Source of the DNA: Mycobacterium sp. IS-1590
Lineage (GTDB): Bacteria; Actinomycetota; Actinomycetes; Mycobacteriales; Mycobacteriaceae
Assembly (NCBI RefSeq): GCF_001500025.1
Contig: NZ_LQIW01000045.1
Location: forward strand, 124,001 to 188,000
DNA length: 64,000 nucleotides
Direction of reading: 5' to 3'
This document shows, piece after piece, positions 59,652 to 64,000 of the stretch. Both the position numbers and the translations under genes were made by a program. Numbering within the stretch: position 1 is the stretch's first letter; each line of letters starts with the position of its first letter. The notes beneath the pieces are model-generated. The model worked only from the letters and a program-made list of their open reading frames with translations. It was not told where the DNA came from and made no database searches.

Positions 59652-60848
59652 GTGACCTACAGGGTGAAGGTTGAGCCGTACTACGACCCGTTCGACTTCG
59701 ACATCGACGACGATCCCTACCCCGTATGGAAAAGGCTGCGCGACGAAGCGCCGCTCTACCGCAACGACAAATACGGTTTCTACGCGCTGAGCAGGCACAC
59801 CGACGTCGCCCGAGAGCTGGCCAACTGGCAGGATTACCGCTCGGGCAAAGGCACCACCATCGACATCATCCTCAACGGTGTCGAGGTACCGCCAGGCATC
59901 ATCCTGTTCGAGGACCCTCCGATCCACGACTTTCATCGCCGCTTGTTGTCGGGTGTGTTCACGCCCCGGCGCATGGCTGCTATCGAACCGTTGGCGCGAG
60001 AGTTCTGCCGGCGCGCCTTGGAGCCACTCGAGAACGCCGAGACGTTCGACTTCATCGCCGACCTCGGAGCATGGATGCCGATGCGCACCATCGGATATCT
60101 GCTGGGCATACCGGAGGACAAGCAGATCGCCATCCGTCAGAACACCGACCGGCTTCTCGAACTCAAAGACGGCGAACTGGTCGATGCGGCCGACGACATG
60201 CTGACGCGACAAGGCTCGATGCTGGAGGAGTTCATCGATTGGCGTTACGACCACCCATCAGACGATCTGATGACCGAACTGGTCAACGCCGAGATCGAGG
60301 AACGTGACGGTGGCCGCAGGCGGTTGACTCGCGGAGAGGTGTTGACCTACGCCGGAACACTCGTCGGCGCAGGAAACGAAACGACGACGCGGCTGATCGG
60401 CTTTGCCGGCCAACTGCTTTCCGACCACCCCGACCAACGGCGTGAATTAGCAGAAGATTTCAGTCTCATCCCCGCGGCGATCGAAGAGGTGCTGCGCTAC
60501 GAGGCGCCATCGCCTGTGCAGGCACGACATGTCGCTCGTGATGTCGAATTCTATGGTCAGACAGTCGCCGAGGGCTCGGTGATGCTGCTGATCAACGGTT
60601 CGGCGAACCGGGACGAGCGACAGTACCCGGACGCGGACCGGTTCGACATCCACCGGCAGGCCTCGCATTTGTCATTCGGTCGCGGTATTCACTTCTGCCT
60701 CGGCGCCGCGCTCGCGCGGATGCAAGCGCGGGTCGCGCTCGAGGAGGTGCTGAAGCGATGGCCCGACTGGGAGGTCGATTACGCTGCGGCCAAACGCGCT
60801 CACACCTCCAGCGTCAGAGGGTGGTCCACGCTTCCCGCGGCGGTGTGA
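59652..60848 (+). CDS. Cytochrome P450
   Basis: A 398-residue P450, if the GTG at 59652 is the start (MTYRVKVEPYYDPFDFDIDD); an ATG at 59583 would add 23 residues without family similarity. I-helix GAGNETTTR, ExxR EEVLRYEAP and haem loop FGRGIHFCLGAALARMQ with axial Cys near residue 349 are intact. It is followed by an AveC-like gene one base after its stop and then a DapB-like gene, forming a rightward operon. Substrate unknown. Confidence 0.92.
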   Translation: MTYRVKVEPYYDPFDFDIDDDPYPVWKRLRDEAPLYRNDKYGFYALSRHTDVARELANWQDYRSGKGTTIDIILNGVEVPPGIILFEDPPIHDFHRRLLSGVFTPRRMAAIEPLAREFCRRALEPLENAETFDFIADLGAWMPMRTIGYLLGIPEDKQIAIRQNTDRLLELKDGELVDAADDMLTRQGSMLEEFIDWRYDHPSDDLMTELVNAEIEERDGGRRRLTRGEVLTYAGTLVGAGNETTTRLIGFAGQLLSDHPDQRRELAEDFSLIPAAIEEVLRYEAPSPVQARHVARDVEFYGQTVAEGSVMLLINGSANRDERQYPDADRFDIHRQASHLSFGRGIHFCLGAALARMQARVALEEVLKRWPDWEVDYAAAKRAHTSSVRGWSTLPAAV

Positions 60849-60849
60849 G

Positions 60850-61914
60850 GTGACCAATACCGTTGATCGGACGCCGAACTCCGCTTCGGCAGAACCGGCC
60901 GAAGCGCACTTCTCCCCGTGGCCCGCCAGGATCGGGTGGTCGCTGTTCTTCATCGCATACCTGGCGTTCGCCATCGTGACCATCGCGAACATTCAGACAG
61001 GTCTGCACGGGGACCCGAAGAAAGCGAACCCGAATCCCGGCCCCGACCCGTATCCGCCGTTCCTCGGCTTCGACAACTGGCCGCTGGCCGTCTCCATCAG
61101 CTCGATCCCGTTGGCGATCGGTCTGATCGCCGTCCTGGTGTGGTTGTCGTGGCGGCAGCAAAAGGTGCACTGGGCGGTCATCATCGCGTTCGCCGGCCTG
61201 ATCACCGGAGCGCTGGATCCACTGGCGAACTGGGCGACGTTCGCGATATTCGATCCGCGCATGTTGCACTTCCCGCTGTCCTGGCCGTACGTGAACATCT
61301 CACCGAATCTGGAACCGGCGCTGGCGTTCCTGGGCGGCTACGCCGCTTACTATCTGCTGAATGGTCTGGGGTTCTTGAAGCTGCACGACAGGCTCCTGGA
61401 TCCGCTGATACGCCGCATCGGCTGGTTGGCGCCGCGCAGACTGCTGCGGGTGTTCATCGGTGCGACGATCATCGCCGTCCCGATCAACGGGCTCATCCAG
61501 TTCACCTGGATGAGAGCCGGGATTTTCTACTACACAGAGGCGGTCGGGCCGGTGCTGCACATCGGACACATTCACTTTCCCCTGATCATGGCGGTGTACG
61601 ACGCCCCGATCTTCGCCATGGTCGCCGTGATGTGCGTGCGGGACGAGAGTGGCGAACTGGTGTTGATCAACCGCCTCGCGCGCTGGATGCCGGCGAGGCG
61701 GGGGCGTCCGAAGGTGACGCTGACTCGGCAGTTGTTGGTGTCTGTGACGGTGGGCCTGGTGTCGTTCGCTGTGCCGCTGGCCGTGCTGTCCGGGCTGCGG
61801 GAGGCAGGTCTGTCGCGGCCTTCCTTCGATCAGAACCCCTATCCGAATGTGAACCTCTACGACCCATACGGTCATCTCGAGGAAGCCGGCAAGCCGGGAC
61901 CGTTCTACCGCTGA
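60850..61914 (+). CDS. AveC-like polytopic membrane protein
   Basis: A 354-residue membrane protein with about seven helices (SPWPARIGWSLFFIAYLAFA, WPLAVSISSIPLAIGLIAVL, WAVIIAFAGLITGALDPLAN and others). A conserved-looking tail reads NPYPNVNLYDPYGHLEEAGK. It resembles the AveC/spirocyclase family named after the avermectin spiroketal protein; mycobacteria hold many such proteins of unknown function. GTG at 60850 follows the P450 stop by one base, so cotranslation is likely. A role as a partner enzyme of the P450 is inferred from context. Confidence 0.75.
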   Translation: MTNTVDRTPNSASAEPAEAHFSPWPARIGWSLFFIAYLAFAIVTIANIQTGLHGDPKKANPNPGPDPYPPFLGFDNWPLAVSISSIPLAIGLIAVLVWLSWRQQKVHWAVIIAFAGLITGALDPLANWATFAIFDPRMLHFPLSWPYVNISPNLEPALAFLGGYAAYYLLNGLGFLKLHDRLLDPLIRRIGWLAPRRLLRVFIGATIIAVPINGLIQFTWMRAGIFYYTEAVGPVLHIGHIHFPLIMAVYDAPIFAMVAVMCVRDESGELVLINRLARWMPARRGRPKVTLTRQLLVSVTVGLVSFAVPLAVLSGLREAGLSRPSFDQNPYPNVNLYDPYGHLEEAGKPGPFYR

Positions 61915-61984
61915 CTGACCTGTCCCAGGTCAGTCCCACGATGACGAGAACTGTTGCCCTGCAGGGGCGAGGAGGGAGAGAACC

Positions 61985-63076
61985 GTGACCGACTGTCGTC
62001 GCTATCGAGTCGTCCACGTCGGCACCGGACTGACCGGCAGGGAGGCGTTGCGCGCGGTCATCGAGGACCCGTCGCTCGATCTCGTCGGGGTGAAGGTGTC
62101 GACACCGCAGAAGGCCGGGATGGACGCGGGAGAACTGTGCGGTGCACCAGCTGTCGGAGTTCGTGCGACCGATGATCTCTCAGCTGTTCTCGCGCTGAAA
62201 CCCGACTGCGTGACGTATTGCGCGACCGCCGTCCGACGCGAAGAAGAGGCGATCGCGGATATCGCCACGTACCTCAGAGCCGGGGTCAATGTGGTGACGT
62301 TCTCCCTGATCCCGATGATCTATCCCCCGGCCGCACCCGCGCGATGGAGAGATGACCTCGAAAGGGCGGCCGCTGAGGGTAATTCAACGTTCTACGCCAC
62401 CGGTAGCGAGCCGGGGTTCATCAGCCTGAACATCCCCACGGCTCTGCTGGCAGGAGCGGGTCGAGTCGACTCGTACCGGATGGACGAATACGCGGTCGAC
62501 CTCGACAAGGCATACCCGATATGGGACGTCCTCCATGAGTCGATGGGATTCGGTAAGCCCGACGGCCACGTGCCGGTTCGAATCGCCTCTGGAAAGGTCG
62601 ACAAGGACTGGAGCACGGTGGTGACCTACATCGCCGACATCCTCGGCTTCGAACTCGACGGGATAGAGCTGGATTGGGAGACCCTGCTCGCGCCGACGGA
62701 GCTTCCGACCGCGCTCGGTGTCATCCCCGAGGGAACGATCTGTGCGCACCGGTGGCAACTCGCCGGCATCGTCAGAGGCCGCCCTGCTGTCGCGGTTCAA
62801 TACTTCGCGACGGTCAGCAGCACACCGTGGCCCGATCGTTGGCCCAAGCCGGCACGCGAAGGCCAAGGCGGAATGGTGTTCCGCGTCAACGGCAATCCCA
62901 ACATGAGCCTCGAACTGCACCTCGAGCAATCGAGCGACGACCGGGTGAATCCCGGTGTCGTGGCGACGGCGCTCGCGGCGGTGAACGCCATCCCGAGCGT
63001 TGTCGGAGCCCCACCGGGCGTGATCTCCAGCCCCCTGTCGGGGCCGTCGGTGGTCACCCGGCAGTCCAGCGCTTAG
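61985..63076 (+). CDS. DapB-N-domain dehydrogenase paralogue
   Basis: A 363-residue paralogue with RVVHVGTGLTGREALRAVIE and VKVSTPQKAGMDAGELCGAP. The nucleotide motif differs (HVGTGLTG, not QWATG). GAGGGAGAG precedes the GTG. It is the third gene of the P450-AveC operon after a 70-bp gap. Its last 4 bp overlap the last bases of the convergent mycofactocin-type SDR. Confidence 0.83.
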   Translation: MTDCRRYRVVHVGTGLTGREALRAVIEDPSLDLVGVKVSTPQKAGMDAGELCGAPAVGVRATDDLSAVLALKPDCVTYCATAVRREEEAIADIATYLRAGVNVVTFSLIPMIYPPAAPARWRDDLERAAAEGNSTFYATGSEPGFISLNIPTALLAGAGRVDSYRMDEYAVDLDKAYPIWDVLHESMGFGKPDGHVPVRIASGKVDKDWSTVVTYIADILGFELDGIELDWETLLAPTELPTALGVIPEGTICAHRWQLAGIVRGRPAVAVQYFATVSSTPWPDRWPKPAREGQGGMVFRVNGNPNMSLELHLEQSSDDRVNPGVVATALAAVNAIPSVVGAPPGVISSPLSGPSVVTRQSSA

Positions 63077-63894
63077 CTGCCGGTCACGCCGACGTCCACC
63101 GGAATGGCGGCAGCCGTGACGAATCTCGCCTCGTCGGATGCCAACCACGCGACCGCACTGGCGATGTCCTCGGCCGTGGTGATCGCGTCCGGCAGGAGTT
63201 GCTTTGCGAAGCCGGGACGCAGCGCCGGATTCGACTTCGCCGCCTCGGCCATCGCCTCGATCATCCGACCGCTTCCCATCGGCGTCGCCACCGAGCCGGG
63301 GTGCAGGCTGTTCACTCGGATGTGGTACTTGCCGAGTTCGCCGGCGAACGAACGGGCCAGCGCCGTCACGGCGTGCTTACTGGCCGTGTAGGCAATCATG
63401 AACGGCTCCACGGTGAGGCCGGCCGCCGACCCGACGAGGATGATGGAGCCACCCCGCCCGCCGGCGATGATGTGCTTGGCTCCTGCCATCACCGTGTTCC
63501 AGGTGCCGACGATGTTGATGTCGATGGTGTCCCGGAAGTCACGCGGCGACACCTGATCCCACACGGCAGGCACACAGATGCCCGCGTTGGCAACGATGAC
63601 ATCGAGCCGCCCAAGCTCGGCGACCGCGTTGTCGACGGCAGTACAGAGGCCGTCGTGGTCTCGGGTGTCGACGACCGCCGTCACCGACCGCCGGCCATTG
63701 GCTTCCACCATCTCCGCCGTCTCGGCCAGATCCTCAGGCGTGGCGGAATCGTAGGGGACACTCGGTGGTAGCGGGCCGGCGATGTCAACGAGAATGACGT
63801 CGGCACCATCGGCGCTGAGCCTTTCGGCATGAGCGCGTCCCTGTCCGCGGGCCGCCCCGGTGATGAGCGCGACCTTGTCGGTCATGTCGGGCAC
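63073..63894 (-). CDS. Mycofactocin-coupled SDR family oxidoreductase
   Basis: A 273-residue SDR of the mycofactocin-associated type. The N-terminus is MTDKVALITGAARGQGRAHA, and the family-specific insertion after the second strand is clear (ILVDIAGPLPPSVPYDSATP then EDLAETAEMVEANGRR). Ser is in VGSAAGL and the catalytic site is YTASK. These enzymes hold NAD tightly and pass electrons to mycofactocin. Two Met codons (63894 and 63885) could start it. It is divergent from the next gene at 63975. Confidence 0.9.
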   Translation of the reverse strand: MPDMTDKVALITGAARGQGRAHAERLSADGADVILVDIAGPLPPSVPYDSATPEDLAETAEMVEANGRRSVTAVVDTRDHDGLCTAVDNAVAELGRLDVIVANAGICVPAVWDQVSPRDFRDTIDINIVGTWNTVMAGAKHIIAGGRGGSIILVGSAAGLTVEPFMIAYTASKHAVTALARSFAGELGKYHIRVNSLHPGSVATPMGSGRMIEAMAEAAKSNPALRPGFAKQLLPDAITTAEDIASAVAWLASDEARFVTAAAIPVDVGVTGS

Positions 63895-63914
63895 ACGCGC
63901 ACGCTACCGCACCT

Positions 63915-63930
63915 GAGAATTCGGATTAAC
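63915..63930. promoter_or_regulatory. GAGAAT-type operator-like sequence in a divergent promoter
   Basis: GAGAATTCGGATTAAC agrees at 12 of 16 positions with the perfect palindrome at 59520-59535; the left arm is identical and the right arm degenerate. It lies in the 80-bp spacer between two divergent oxidoreductase genes. Confidence 0.4.
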
Positions 63931-63974
63931 GGTTTTGGAGAGCGTCCGTTGCGTAAGTGATAGCTTCTCCGATC

Positions 63975-64000
63975 ATGGGTGTGCTCGACGGTCAGACGGC
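63975..64000 (+). CDS. Start of a probable SDR gene, cut by the window end
   Basis: Only 26 bases are present: an ATG followed by codons for GVLDGQTA. This is the usual N-terminus of a short-chain dehydrogenase just before its TGxxxGIG motif, and the position opposite the mycofactocin-type SDR fits the cluster's divergent pattern. The identification rests on eight residues, so it is tentative. Confidence 0.5.

Overview
The window is high-GC actinobacterial DNA from a mycobacterium, most likely a rapid grower (Mycolicibacterium type). The evidence is gene content and order: a FadE5-type acyl-CoA dehydrogenase, a complete trehalose polyphleate (TPP) locus (pks, papA3, mmpL10, fadD24, pE), the Sdh1-type succinate dehydrogenase operon, an Hsp20 gene with an HspR-like operator, nirBD with an NnaR-type HemD/winged-helix regulator, an AAC(2')-type acetyltransferase, pxpBC and a FecB2-like lipoprotein. 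This order parallels the fadE5 to fecB2 region of other mycobacteria. No rRNA, tRNA, CRISPR array, insertion sequence or phage gene was seen.

Region 1 (1-23.7 kb): the tail of an F420-dependent oxidoreductase gene, fadE5, a DapB-N-like dehydrogenase gene, then the TPP locus. A bimodular 3612-residue PKS gene runs leftward. papA3-mmpL10-fadD24-pE run rightward, the last three with 4-nt start/stop overlaps. A Gap-like membrane protein gene closes the locus. Both AT domains carry the malonyl-type HAFH motif, as expected for unbranched phleic acids. Module 1 has no dehydratase domain.

Region 2 (23.7-41.1 kb) is conserved housekeeping: a flavin reductase, a 53-residue small protein, a 35-bp tandem repeat fused to the 3' end of sdhB, the sdh1 operon with a CRP-like site, a PEP mutase-family gene, hsp20 with a HAIR operator, nirBD facing a chelatase-nnaR pair, aac, pxpBC, yhhQ, a FecB-like lipoprotein, a YeiH-type exporter preceded by a 29-residue membrane peptide, and an SDR coupled to an orphan EF-Tu domain-2 protein. 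A 20-bp motif is shared by the nirB and nnaR upstream regions.

Region 3 (41.1-46.6 kb): a lysE/lysG pair, then a four-gene leftward operon in which every junction overlaps by 4 nt. It encodes a PAS-GAF-PP2C phosphatase, a cobalamin-binding protein with the CarH-type Wx9EH cap signature, a STAS anti-anti-sigma-like protein and a MOSC protein. I read this as a candidate B12-dependent, possibly light-responsive, partner-switching system. It is the most interesting item in the window.

Region 4 (46.8-64 kb) is an accessory oxidation cluster. It holds an NDMA-type alcohol dehydrogenase-ALDH-SDR operon, a TetR gene divergent from a leaderless LivK-like binding protein gene, two P450s, four DapB-N-like dehydrogenases (five in the window), several SDRs including a mycofactocin-coupled type, a Bfd-type [2Fe-2S] protein, an internally duplicated protein and an AveC-like membrane protein. 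The genes sit in small divergent operons around palindromic promoter sites. It looks like a catabolic or tailoring pathway for a lipophilic alcohol or cyclic compound; the substrate cannot be read from the sequence.
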